Shown in pieces: positions 45,446 to 53,629 of a DNA stretch of 64,000 nucleotides (within the stretch, counting starts at the first letter, position 1; each line of letters starts with the position of its first letter). Location of the stretch: NCBI GenBank assembly GCA_030430075.1, contig JAUIGN010000026.1:40918-104917 (forward strand), given 5' to 3'. A program made the translations under genes and the position numbers. This DNA is from a bacterium. GTDB taxonomy: Bacteria > Planctomycetota > Planctomycetia > Pirellulales > Pirellulaceae. The notes beneath the pieces are model-generated. The model worked only from the letters and a program-made list of their open reading frames with translations, had not been told where the DNA came from and did no database searches.

Positions 45446-46324
45446 CTACTCGATGATCTTGTTGATCGGGTACTCGACCAGCCCCTTCGCACCAGCCGCC
45501 CGCAGCCTGGGGACAATCGTTCGCACGACCGATTCTTCGACGATCGTATTGACGTCAACCCAATCCCCGTCGGAGAGGGACGAGACGGTCGGCTTCTGCA
45601 GGGCGGGCAATTCCTCCAAGAGGGCCGGCAGGTCCTTCCGAGCCACATTCATCATTAAGCCAACTCGACCTTCCGCCGCCAGGCAGGACTGCAGCATCAG
45701 GGCAATGTTGTCCAGCTTCTCCCGTTTCCACGGGTCGTCGTACGCCTCCCGATTGGCGATGAACCGCGTTGTACTCTGCAAGACCTCATCCAAAATCCTC
45801 AAGTCGTTGGCCCGCAACGAGCTGCCGGTCTCCGTCACCTCGACGATCGCGTCCGCCAGCTTGGGCGGCTTGACCTCCGTGGCGCCCCAGGAAAACTCGA
45901 CCTTCGCCTGCACTCCATGGCGTTTCAGATAGCCCTCGGTCAGGCCAACCGCTTCCGTGGCGATGCGCTTGCCCTCCAGATCTTGGACTGATTGGATCGG
46001 CGAGTTGTTAGGAACGCACAGGACCCAGCGGACCGGTCGGCGGCTCACCTTGGAGAAGACGAGTTCACAGATCTCGACCACATCGGCCTGTGTCTCCACG
46101 ACCCAATCGTGGCCCGTGATGCCGGCATCCAGGACCCCTTGCTCGACATAGCGGGCCATCTCCTGAGCCCGAATGAGGAGACAATCGATTTCGTCATCGT
46201 CGATCGCGGGATAATACGAACGCGACGAAAACGTGATGTTGTAGCCCGCCTTCTTGAAGAGTTCGGCAGTCGAGTTTTGCAGGCTTCCGGCCGGAATGCC
46301 CAATTTGAGAATCGAATCGGTCAT
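45446..46324 (-). CDS. hisG: ATP phosphoribosyltransferase (long form)
   Basis: A 292-residue enzyme for the first step of histidine synthesis, joining ATP and PRPP to give N1-(5'-phosphoribosyl)-ATP. The start LKLGIPAGSLQNSTAELFKKAGYNI, then LLIRAQEMARYVEQGVLDAGITGHDWV and the PRPP/ATP site DAIVEVTETGSSLRANDLRI are typical. The length and C-terminal regulatory ACT-like domain (about residues 215-292, ending IVPRLRAAGAKGLVEYPINKII) mark the long, hexameric, histidine-inhibited form that needs no HisZ. ATG 46324 is used. hisI lies 200 bases upstream on the same strand, a partial his grouping; the other his genes are absent here. Confidence 0.95.
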   Translation of the reverse strand: MTDSILKLGIPAGSLQNSTAELFKKAGYNITFSSRSYYPAIDDDEIDCLLIRAQEMARYVEQGVLDAGITGHDWVVETQADVVEICELVFSKVSRRPVRWVLCVPNNSPIQSVQDLEGKRIATEAVGLTEGYLKRHGVQAKVEFSWGATEVKPPKLADAIVEVTETGSSLRANDLRILDEVLQSTTRFIANREAYDDPWKREKLDNIALMLQSCLAAEGRVGLMMNVARKDLPALLEELPALQKPTVSSLSDGDWVDVNTIVEESVVRTIVPRLRAAGAKGLVEYPINKIIE

Positions 46325-46525
46325 GATGTTGCGTTGCTGCCTGGTTGAGTGAATCGGTCAGGAAACTCGGTTGCCGCGCCGCCACGCTCGGCTGGCCGAC
46401 ACCGCGGTTCCAAGCTCGCGACGGGGCTTTGCCGGCAATCGGCCGATCGGGAGTGAGAACACGTGAAAGCCGGTGCCGAACACCGAGCGAAATTCAGCAC
46501 GGCCCGGGTCTTGCCAGGACCTGTA

Positions 46526-46909
46526 CTACGACTTCTTATAAACGTCTGCCGGGTCGAAGATCCGTTCGCCGACAATCTCGACGTCACCCGTCTGCGGGTC
46601 GATGCGGCGAAAGAAACAGCTTCGATAACCCTCGTGACAAGCGGCGCCGCCAATTTGATTGACGACGGCGAGCAGCGTGTCCGCGTCGCAGTCGTAGTAA
46701 ATCGCCTTCAGTTCCTGAACGTTGCCGCTTTCTTCGCCTTTACGCCACAGCTTCTGGCGACTGCGGCTGTAGTAGCAGACGCGGCCCGTCGACAACGTTT
46801 CCCGGTACGCCTCTGCGTTCATGTACGCCAGCATCAACACATCGCGAGTCTCTGCGTCTTGAGCGATCACCGGGATCAGGTCCGATTTTTCAAAGTCAGG
46901 TCCACTCAT
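46526..46909 (-). CDS. hisI: Phosphoribosyl-AMP cyclohydrolase
   Basis: A 127-residue stand-alone HisI, step three of histidine synthesis, opening the purine ring of PR-AMP. The zinc- and magnesium-site motifs are visible: VLMLAYMNAEAYRETL, CYYSRSRQKLWRKGEESGN, YYDCDADTLL (Asp/Cys/Asp) and GGAACHEGYRSCFFR (Cys/His/Cys). There is no HisE pyrophosphohydrolase domain, so the step-two enzyme must be encoded elsewhere. Length and ATG start are typical. It is in the same direction as hisG and probably shares its transcript, though the 200-base gap is long. Confidence 0.95.
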   Translation of the reverse strand: MSGPDFEKSDLIPVIAQDAETRDVLMLAYMNAEAYRETLSTGRVCYYSRSRQKLWRKGEESGNVQELKAIYYDCDADTLLAVVNQIGGAACHEGYRSCFFRRIDPQTGDVEIVGERIFDPADVYKKS

Positions 46910-47361
46910 TCTTTCTTCCTTCGGGATGGCTCGAGAACAATCTTCGTCGCTTGCCCATCGCTGCGGTCACCGGCCGGCGAGCCCGGGAAACCGTCATTTG
47001 CGGGCGACCGCCACTTGGCGACGGTCGGATCGTGGGGCGGCGGTTGCCGCGTCATTGCCTGGCATCGCCCGACGGCTGGCAGCCGGCAAATCGAGGACTA
47101 CGTGCAGGACAAGCCAGCCAGTGTACTTCAAGAATTCGGATTGACCAATGGTGAGCAAGCGGGCGGCGCAGCAGGGTTCCGGACACAGGCCCCACCATGC
47201 ACGGCATGCCCCACGCGGTCAGCCCGTTTCCGCTCCCCACCTCCCCAGGCGGACAGAGGGCGGCTACGATACCGCGCAGGGAGCAGCGTCCCCGCTCGGA
47301 CGGCCGCGTTGGCCGCCCAGGGGGAGCCGGACTGCTTCGCCTGACAAGGAATCAGAGGCTC
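46910..47361. other. Divergent intergenic region between hisI and queC
   Basis: About 450 bases with no supported gene. It should hold the promoters for hisI (leftwards) and queC (rightwards). A long open frame on the plus strand crossing hisI lacks any sensible composition. No preQ1 riboswitch-like pattern is recognisable by eye, but such short aptamers are easily missed. Confidence 0.45.
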
Positions 47362-48057
47362 ATGAATGACAAACGCACTGCCGTTGTGTTGCTGAGTGGC
47401 GGGCTGGATTCGGCGACCGTCCTGGCGATCGCACAAGACGAAGGATATCGCGTCGCGGCGCTCAGCTTTCGCTACGGTCAGCGGCACGAACATGAACTCG
47501 CCTGCGCAGACCGCCTCTGTGCCAAGGCGGGCGTCGCCCAGCACGTCGTCCTGGATATCGACCTCCGCCAATTCGGCGGCTCGGCCCTGACCAGCGAAAT
47601 GGCAGTCCCCAAGCATGCCAGCGTCGACGAGATTGGTGCGGGGATTCCGGTCACTTATGTCCCGGCCCGCAATACGGTGTTCCTGTCGTTCGCCTTGGCC
47701 TGGTCGGAAGTCTTGCGAGCTTCCGACCTGTTTATTGGTGTCAACGCGCTCGACTACAGCGGGTACCCGGACTGTCGCCGGGAATACATCGAGGCCTTCG
47801 AGAAGATGGCAAACCTGGCGACCAAGGGGGCGGTTGAGGGGAGCCTGCCGATTCGCCTGCGGACCCCCTTGATCGACTTGACGAAAGCCCAGATCATCCG
47901 CCGCGGCCTGGACCTGGGGGTCGACTACGGCCTGACGACCAGTTGCTACGACCCCACCACGTCGGGACTGGCCTGCGGCGGCTGTGATGCGTGCCTGCTG
48001 CGGCTGCGGGGGTTTGCCGAGAACGGTCTGGCGGATCCAGCGGCGTATGTCGCGTGA
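47362..48057 (+). CDS. queC: 7-cyano-7-deazaguanine synthase
   Basis: A 231-residue enzyme that converts 7-carboxy-7-deazaguanine to preQ0 with ATP and ammonia in queuosine biosynthesis. The PP-loop LLSGGLDSAT follows the start, FRYGQRHEHEL and VTYVPARNTVFLSFALAW are QueC signatures, and the C-terminal zinc site is formed by CYD...CGGCDACLLR. ATG 47362 follows AGAGG; a longer upstream frame adds unrelated Arg/Pro-rich residues. It stands alone between divergent hisI and the yraN block; other queuosine genes are not in view. The product also serves 7-deazaguanine DNA modification in some genomes, but no such genes are seen here. Confidence 0.95.
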   Translation: MNDKRTAVVLLSGGLDSATVLAIAQDEGYRVAALSFRYGQRHEHELACADRLCAKAGVAQHVVLDIDLRQFGGSALTSEMAVPKHASVDEIGAGIPVTYVPARNTVFLSFALAWSEVLRASDLFIGVNALDYSGYPDCRREYIEAFEKMANLATKGAVEGSLPIRLRTPLIDLTKAQIIRRGLDLGVDYGLTTSCYDPTTSGLACGGCDACLLRLRGFAENGLADPAAYVA

Positions 48058-48136
48058 TCCGAGGTCAGCGCGGTCTCACTTCAGCCCCCGGCAGCACGGC
48101 AACCGCGCGACGTCCGCTCATGCAACCAGCTGGAGC

Positions 48137-48565
48137 TCAAGCAAACATCTGGAAGCGGCCGGTCGGCGAAAAGGCATTCGGAAAATGCTCGACACTCGGG
48201 CGTTCCGTCCGGTTCGGCCAGGTCACCGCGACCACGTCGAAGCGAGCCCGCTGTTCCAGCAGATCGTGGCGCTTGAGGAAACCCAGCGCGAGCCTGGTCA
48301 AACGCCCCTGCTTGGCTTGCCCGACCGCTTCAGCCGGGTGGCCCGCTTGATGCGAGCGGCGGGTCTTGACTTCAACGAACACGACGGTCCGCTGGTCGAC
48401 GGCGACGAGATCCAATTCGCCCAGCAAATCCCGCTCGCCCCGCGCGACAATGGTGTAACCGAGCCGTTTCAGGTAGCGGGCGGCGACCGCTTCGCCCCGC
48501 TTACCGAGCGGCTGCGGAGCGCCGAGACTCCGCAGCCGGTACCAGGAATCCTGCCACATGCTCAT
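48137..48565 (-). CDS. YraN family protein (UPF0102), endonuclease-like
   Basis: A 142-residue member of UPF0102. The core is visible: GKRGEAVAARYLKRLGYTIVARGER, GELDLVAVDQRTVVFVEVKTR (Asp and Glu-x-Lys of a restriction-endonuclease-like fold) and ending YTIV/RFDVVAV. The predicted fold suggests nucleic-acid cleavage or binding; biological function is unsettled. ATG 48565 (MSMWQDSW) is taken; a GTG 18 bases upstream is possible. It follows rplS on the same strand, the common order rplS-(rnhB)-yraN, with rnhB missing here. Confidence 0.88.
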   Translation of the reverse strand: MSMWQDSWYRLRSLGAPQPLGKRGEAVAARYLKRLGYTIVARGERDLLGELDLVAVDQRTVVFVEVKTRRSHQAGHPAEAVGQAKQGRLTRLALGFLKRHDLLEQRARFDVVAVTWPNRTERPSVEHFPNAFSPTGRFQMFA

Positions 48566-48604
48566 CGATTGGCCGCCGCGCACCGGGTGGGACTGACAGT
48601 CCGC

Positions 48605-48622
48605 CTGCCGCCTTCGCGGCAG
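48605..48622 (-). terminator. Hairpin just after rplS
   Basis: CTGCCGC-GAAG-GCGGCAG forms a perfect 7-bp stem with a four-base loop, nine bases after the rplS stop. There is no T-run, so termination may be partial, allowing some read-through to yraN. Confidence 0.4.
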
Positions 48623-48631
48623 TCAACGTGG

Positions 48632-48985
48632 CTATTTGCGACGGCGTTCCTTGAGCCGCACCGCTTTGCCGATCCGGTCTCGCAGGAAGTAGAGTTTCGC
48701 GCGCCGCACGACGCTCGAACGCTTCACTTCGACGGCCGCCACGCGCGGCGAATGAACCGGGAACTTTCGTTCCACGCCTTCGCCGGCGACAATCCGCCGC
48801 ACGGTGAACATTTCCCGCGTACCGCTGCCGCTCCGTGCAATGACGGTCCCCGAGAAGATCTGAATCCGCTCTTTGTCGCCTTCCAAAATCCGCGTATGCA
48901 CATCGACGGTGTCGCCAATGTCAAATTGAGGTGGCTCGTCCTTCAAACAAGACTTCTCCACCTTGTTCATGATTTCCTGGCTCAT
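48632..48985 (-). CDS. rplS: 50S ribosomal protein bL19
   Basis: A 117-residue basic protein of the 30S-50S interface. FDIGDTVDVHTRILEGDKERIQIFSGTVIARSGSG and REMFTVRRIVAGEGVERKFPVHSP match the family, with the C-terminal RRAKLYFLRDRIGKAVRLKERRRK as expected. ATG 48985 gives the normal length. It follows trmD by 84 bases, the conserved rpsP-(rimM)-trmD-rplS arrangement. Confidence 0.96.
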   Translation of the reverse strand: MSQEIMNKVEKSCLKDEPPQFDIGDTVDVHTRILEGDKERIQIFSGTVIARSGSGTREMFTVRRIVAGEGVERKFPVHSPRVAAVEVKRSSVVRRAKLYFLRDRIGKAVRLKERRRK

Positions 48986-49069
48986 GGCATGGTCCTTTCT
49001 GAGTATTTCCGGTCGGCCTTACGATCGATCGGCCGACTCATCTTCTGGTTTCGCATCAAACGGTTTCGA

Positions 49070-49816
49070 TTAATTGTCCGCGTCCGTGGAACGGCCCGCC
49101 TGACCATCATCCGTGGTCTCGCCGTCCGGGCGTGTTTCGAGCAGGTCAGCTCGCCGCTGCTGTGTCTTCAGGTATCCCTGTTCCTGGCGCCAACGAGCGA
49201 TCGCACCATGGTCGCCGCTGAGCAGCACGTCGGGGACGGCCAGGCCCCGAAACTCTCTCGGCCGCGTGTATTGGGCCCACTCCAAATGTCGGTTGCCCGT
49301 CGAAAATGAATCCTCCACGGTACTCAACGGCTCGCCCAGGACATCCGGGACCAGTCGCACGACGGCGTCGACGATCACCATCGCGGCGACCTCGCCACCG
49401 TTCAAGATGTAGTCGCCAATGGAGATCTCATCCGGCTGCAACAGATCGACGATGCGTTGATCGAAGCCTTCGTACCGCCCGCAAAGCAACAGCAACCGGT
49501 CCTCCTGGGCCAATTCCTCCACTACCTGCTGGTTCAATCTACGACCTTGGGGCGTCAACATGATGACCCGCCCGGGGCCACGACCTTCTCGCTGAACTTC
49601 CTCGACGCACTCGACAACCGGCTCGACACGCAGCACCATGCCGGGACCACCGCCGTACGGTCGGTCATCCACTTTCTGATGCTTATCCTTCGACCACCGC
49701 CGAACGTCATGAACATGCACTTGCACCAACTGACGGTCAATCGCCTTTTTCAGCAGACTTTGCCCGAGGTACCCCGGGAACAGGTCCGGAAACAGGGTCA
49801 GCACATCAAAGCGCAT
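49070..49816 (-). CDS. trmD: tRNA (guanine-37-N1)-methyltransferase
   Basis: A 248-residue SPOUT methyltransferase that makes m1G37 in tRNAs reading CCN and CUN/CGG codons, preventing +1 frameshifts. The N-terminus MRFDVLTLFPDLFPGYLGQSLL, the loop DRPYGGGPGMVLRVEPV, and the trefoil-knot S-adenosylmethionine segment LLLLCGRYEGFDQRI...ISIGDYILNGGEVAA are diagnostic; Asp169-type residue lies in the VPDVL region. The gene starts five bases after rpsP, in the place where rimM is usually found. Confidence 0.96.
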   Translation of the reverse strand: MRFDVLTLFPDLFPGYLGQSLLKKAIDRQLVQVHVHDVRRWSKDKHQKVDDRPYGGGPGMVLRVEPVVECVEEVQREGRGPGRVIMLTPQGRRLNQQVVEELAQEDRLLLLCGRYEGFDQRIVDLLQPDEISIGDYILNGGEVAAMVIVDAVVRLVPDVLGEPLSTVEDSFSTGNRHLEWAQYTRPREFRGLAVPDVLLSGDHGAIARWRQEQGYLKTQQRRADLLETRPDGETTDDGQAGRSTDADN

Positions 49817-49821
49817 GGGGG

Positions 49822-50331
49822 CTATTCGGTTTTCTCTTCTGCAGGCTTTTCTTCGCCGCTCGCTTCCGCGACGGCCGCTTCGGGAGCCGCAGCATCTTCA
49901 GCCGGTGCTTCCGCGGCAGCCCCTTCGCTCGCGTCTGCTCCGCCGCCTTCACTGGCGCCTTCGCTGGACGCATCCGCCGCCGGTTCGGCCGGCTTGGGCT
50001 TGGGGACAGCCACGGGTGCCGGGGCGGTCGGCTTGTTCATCTTGAGTCGTTCGAGGGCGGCCTGGCGCTGTTCCTGGTGCGTCCCATTGCTGCCGTACTT
50101 TTTGATCAACACGCTCATGCTGTCGCTTGGCTGGGCACCGACGCTCAACCAATAATCGATCCGCTCGGCATTCAACGTCGCTCGGGCATCCGTTTCCGGG
50201 ATCATCGGATCGTAGTGCCCGAGATACTCGATAACGCGACCGTCGCGAGCACTCCGGCTGTCTACTGCACAAACCCGATAGAAGGGACGGTGCCGCCGCC
50301 CCATACGTTTCATCCGAATTCTAACTGCCAT
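49822..50331 (-). CDS. rpsP: 30S ribosomal protein bS16 with acidic C-terminal extension
   Basis: The first 84 residues are a normal bS16 (MAVRIRMKRMGRRHRPFYRVCAVDSRS, GHYDP, ERIDYWLSVGAQPSDSM). The remaining 85 residues are an Ala/Glu/Pro-rich low-complexity tail (PAPVAVPKPKPAEPAAD ... GEEKPAEEKTE), so the protein is twice the usual length. Such a tail would project from the small subunit. The reading frame is intact and trmD follows five bases later, so it is not a frameshift artefact within this sequence. It starts the rpsP-trmD-rplS operon. Confidence 0.95.
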   Translation of the reverse strand: MAVRIRMKRMGRRHRPFYRVCAVDSRSARDGRVIEYLGHYDPMIPETDARATLNAERIDYWLSVGAQPSDSMSVLIKKYGSNGTHQEQRQAALERLKMNKPTAPAPVAVPKPKPAEPAADASSEGASEGGGADASEGAAAEAPAEDAAAPEAAVAEASGEEKPAEEKTE

Positions 50332-50495
50332 TACGTCTCCCTAGATCAGTCCTTGTTGGTCGTCCGGCGGACGGCGTCCGCGTGGATATCCGTTGAATGT
50401 TGCAAACTGAAACGTTCTCTTCTACACCACGGCTTCCGGGGCGGCTGGCACCCCGGCCGGCTCGCCCCGGGGGCAGGCGTGACGGCCCCGTGGGT

Positions 50496-51971
50496 CTAGC
50501 TTCCGCGTCGCCTCCGACGCCGTTCTTTCTCGCGTTGTTTCTTCATTTTCGCCTTCTCTTTGGGCGTCAGCCGCTTGCCCGTTCCCTTCTTGGTCCGAAT
50601 CCCCGGCCCGCCGCCCGGGTCCATCATGCCGCTTTGCTGCAACTGCTGAATCGCCTGCATGCGACCGGCCATTCCCTGCCCGGCCATACTCTTCATGATC
50701 GGCGCCACCACATTGAACTGCTTGACCAGCTCATTCACCTGCTGTGGCACGACGCCCGCGCCGGCGGCGATCCGACCGCGGCGGGAGGGATCGATCACCT
50801 TGGGGTTGCGGCGTTCGCCGTGGGTCATCGAGTTGATAATGGCGATCAAGCGGCGCGCGTCGCCCTCGGCGTCCATGCCGCCGCCATCCATCATCTTGGC
50901 CATCTCGCCCATGCCGGGCATCAGGCCGATCATTTTCTTCATCAGGCCGGGCTTGCTGAAGCTCTCCAACTGGACTTTGAAATCGTCCAAGGTGAATTCG
51001 CCGGCTCGAATTTTCGCTTCCAGCGCTTCCTGCTGTTTTTCGGTGACCACCTGCCGGGCCGTATCGACCAACGCCAGGATATCGCCCATCCCCAGGATCC
51101 GCCCCGCCATCCCGTCCGGCCGGAATGGCTCCAGCGCATCGAGATGCTCACCGGTGCCGATGAACTTGATCGGCACGCCGGTGATGTGCTTGACCGACAT
51201 CAACGCACCGCCGCGTGCGTCTCCGTCCAACTTGGTCATAATCACGCCATCCAGCTCCAAGGCATCGTTGAACGCCTTGGCACTGTTGACGGCATCTTGA
51301 CCGGTCATTCCGTCGACCACGAAGTAGACTTGATCCGGGCCGACGCGTTGATCAATGGCCTGCAGTTGGCGCATCAATTCGTCGTCGATGGCGAGCCGAC
51401 CGGCCGTGTCCAGAATCAGAACCTGAACACCTTCTTGCTTTGCCTTCTTGACGGCGTCCTGACAGACGCGAACCGGGTCATTGGCCCCTTTCTCCGAATA
51501 AACGGGAACCCCTAACTGCTCGCCCAGGACGTGCAGCTGGTCGATCGCCGCGGGCCGCTGAAGGTCGGCCGCCACCAGCATCGGCTGGGCGTTGTTGTTC
51601 AACAACAACTGGGCCAGCTTGCCGCACGTCGTCGTCTTTCCCGACCCCTGCAAACCGCACAACATGAGCGTCGTCAGCTCGCCACGCAGGTGAAGCGACG
51701 GGTCGACCGGCCCCAGGATGTTGATCAGTTCGTCGCGGACGATCCCGATCACTTCCTCGCTTGGATCGAGCGACAGCAACACGCGCGTCCCCAGGGCACG
51801 CTCCGTCACCTGCCCCATGAACGCCTGCACCACTTCGTAACTGACGTCCGCCTCGAGCAGCGACTTCTCCACCAGCCCCAGCGCGTCGCGCATGTTCGCT
51901 TCGGTCAACTTCCCCTTGCCGCGCAAGGTCTTGACCGCAGACTGAAGGCCGTCTTGGAGAGATTCAAACAT
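50496..51971 (-). CDS. ffh: Signal recognition particle GTPase Ffh
   Basis: A 491-residue SRP54 protein that binds SRP RNA and signal sequences. N domain starts MFESLQDGLQSAVKTLRGKGKL, the G domain has GLQGSGKTT (P-loop), DTAGRLAIDDELM, TKLDGDARGGA and GTGEHLDALEPF, and the M domain is Met-rich with GMGEMAKMMDGGGMDAE and the RNA-binding GSGRRGRI-like segment (reading PSRRGRIAAGAG). The tail is Lys/Arg-rich. It lies 164 bases upstream of rpsP on the same strand, a common genomic arrangement. Confidence 0.97.
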   Translation of the reverse strand: MFESLQDGLQSAVKTLRGKGKLTEANMRDALGLVEKSLLEADVSYEVVQAFMGQVTERALGTRVLLSLDPSEEVIGIVRDELINILGPVDPSLHLRGELTTLMLCGLQGSGKTTTCGKLAQLLLNNNAQPMLVAADLQRPAAIDQLHVLGEQLGVPVYSEKGANDPVRVCQDAVKKAKQEGVQVLILDTAGRLAIDDELMRQLQAIDQRVGPDQVYFVVDGMTGQDAVNSAKAFNDALELDGVIMTKLDGDARGGALMSVKHITGVPIKFIGTGEHLDALEPFRPDGMAGRILGMGDILALVDTARQVVTEKQQEALEAKIRAGEFTLDDFKVQLESFSKPGLMKKMIGLMPGMGEMAKMMDGGGMDAEGDARRLIAIINSMTHGERRNPKVIDPSRRGRIAAGAGVVPQQVNELVKQFNVVAPIMKSMAGQGMAGRMQAIQQLQQSGMMDPGGGPGIRTKKGTGKRLTPKEKAKMKKQREKERRRRRRGS

Positions 51972-52215
51972 GCAACTGCAACATCACGTGGAGCGCTACC
52001 CCCGGCAGCGGGGGAACAGGGAACGAATCCCGCATTGTACCGAGATCGCAAGTGGATTGTAAACCCGTACTGACGCTTAATTTATCGACGCGAACCCGGA
52101 CGCCGGCGTGCCCCGCGCATCGGTCAGCGACCTGCTTTCGCTGCCGGCATCGTCAGCGTAAGATATTGGCCTGTTTATCTTTACCATCTCACACCGCGAC
52201 CGAACGGGAGGCGTC

Positions 52216-53589
52216 ATGGGAACTGAGGCAAAGCCGCAGGGGGGGGGCAACATCTGGCGTGCGGTGGGACCGGCGATCATTACCGCCTCGGTGGTCCTGG
52301 GCCCGGGCAGCATCCTGTCGGCATCCAAGATTGGTTACCAGCACGGTTATTCGATGATCTGGGTGCTGGTGTTCGCCTCGCTGATGATGATCGGAATGAT
52401 GGCCCTTTCGGCACGTCTGGGCGTGGTCCTGAAGGGCACGCTCTGCGAAGAACTCGCCGCCCGCGACGGCCGCTGGGTCGCCGTCATCACCGGCGTTTCG
52501 CTGTTCTTGATCGCGGCCTGTTTTCAATTCGGCAACAACCTGGGCGTCCTGGCCGCCCTGGGCCCATTCCTGCCCGAGCCTTCCCCGGATGCCGGCGGCG
52601 TGTCCCTGGTCGGCCTCTTCAAGCTGGCCGTGATTGTCGGCCTGAACCTGGTTGTGATCGTCGCCCTGTTGGGCTTCAAGCAGCTCTACGAACCGATCGA
52701 ACTCATGATGAAGTTGATGGTGACGTTGATGATGGTTGCCTTCGCCGCCAACCTGGTGATGGCACGTCCGTCTCTGCTGGCGATGCTGGGAGGACTGCTC
52801 CCTTCCCTCCCCGAAGGTGCCGCTCAAACGCTGTTTCCACAAATCGAGGCCGCCACGATGCAGGGAGAAACGGTTGTCGCTCCCGCCAAGATGACGGACA
52901 ACCTGACCCCCGTGATCGCCATGTTCGCCACCACGTTTTCGATCGCGGGCGCCTTCTATCAGTCGTACCTCGTTCGCAAGAAAGGCTGGTCGCTGGCCAA
53001 CCTCCGCGAGGGTGTGGTCGATTCGGCCGTGGGTGTGGTCGTCCTGGGATCGGTGTCGCTGATGATCATGGTCACGGCAGCATCCGTCCTGCACGGCCGT
53101 GACGACGTCGGCGAACTGGGCTCGGCGGCAGACGTCGCGCGGCAACTGGCACCGTTGTTTGGAACCTGGGCCACCGTATTATTTTGCCTGGGCATCTTTG
53201 CCGGTGCCTTCAGTTCGTTCCTGGTCAACGCCATGGTCGGCGGCACGATGCTCTCCGACGGCCTGGGACTGGGCGGAGATATCGACCAACGCTGGCCCAA
53301 GGTCTTCACGATCGTGGCGCTGCTTACCGGCATGGGCGTGGCCGTCTACGTCGAGGCAACCGGCGTCCGCCCCGTGAACTTGATCATCTTTGCCCAGGCA
53401 ATGACCGTACTGGGACTCCCTGCACTGGCCATTGCCATGCTCCGGCTGGCCACATTGGGCGACCTCCAGGGCAACCGGTCGGTTCCACTGGTATTGAAGC
53501 TGGTGGCCCTGGTCGCCCTGGTGATCGTCATCTTCCTGGCCGCACGGACTTGCATCGTGTTATATTTCAAGCTGTTCATGTCTACCTGA
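52216..53589 (+). CDS. Nramp-family transporter, divergent metal site
   Basis: A 457-residue membrane protein with about 11 hydrophobic segments and the Nramp layout: WRAVGPAIITASVVLGPGSILSA, YGYSMIW-type motif (HGYSMIWVLVF), SARLGVVLKG. GGGAGG precedes ATG 52216. Residues that coordinate manganese in Nramp are changed: the DPGN of helix 1 reads GPGS, and the A-x-x-M-PH region of helix 6 reads IAGAFYQSY. A role in classical manganese/iron uptake is therefore doubtful; Mg-, Al-, other-ion or small-molecule transport are alternatives. It is transcribed with the PQQ-propeller gene 40 bases behind. Confidence 0.8.
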   Translation: MGTEAKPQGGGNIWRAVGPAIITASVVLGPGSILSASKIGYQHGYSMIWVLVFASLMMIGMMALSARLGVVLKGTLCEELAARDGRWVAVITGVSLFLIAACFQFGNNLGVLAALGPFLPEPSPDAGGVSLVGLFKLAVIVGLNLVVIVALLGFKQLYEPIELMMKLMVTLMMVAFAANLVMARPSLLAMLGGLLPSLPEGAAQTLFPQIEAATMQGETVVAPAKMTDNLTPVIAMFATTFSIAGAFYQSYLVRKKGWSLANLREGVVDSAVGVVVLGSVSLMIMVTAASVLHGRDDVGELGSAADVARQLAPLFGTWATVLFCLGIFAGAFSSFLVNAMVGGTMLSDGLGLGGDIDQRWPKVFTIVALLTGMGVAVYVEATGVRPVNLIIFAQAMTVLGLPALAIAMLRLATLGDLQGNRSVPLVLKLVALVALVIVIFLAARTCIVLYFKLFMST

Positions 53590-53629
53590 CCACCCACTTG
53601 ATGCCCCCTGCGGCCCCGAGGACAAGCGG

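Noticed and set aside
46910..47361. preQ1 riboswitch before queC
   Set aside because: No aptamer pattern could be recognised by eye; a covariance-model search of this interval would decide.
47984..49309. A 441-residue plus-strand frame opposite yraN, rplS and trmD
   Set aside because: Three well-known genes occupy the other strand; the frame has no recognisable motif.
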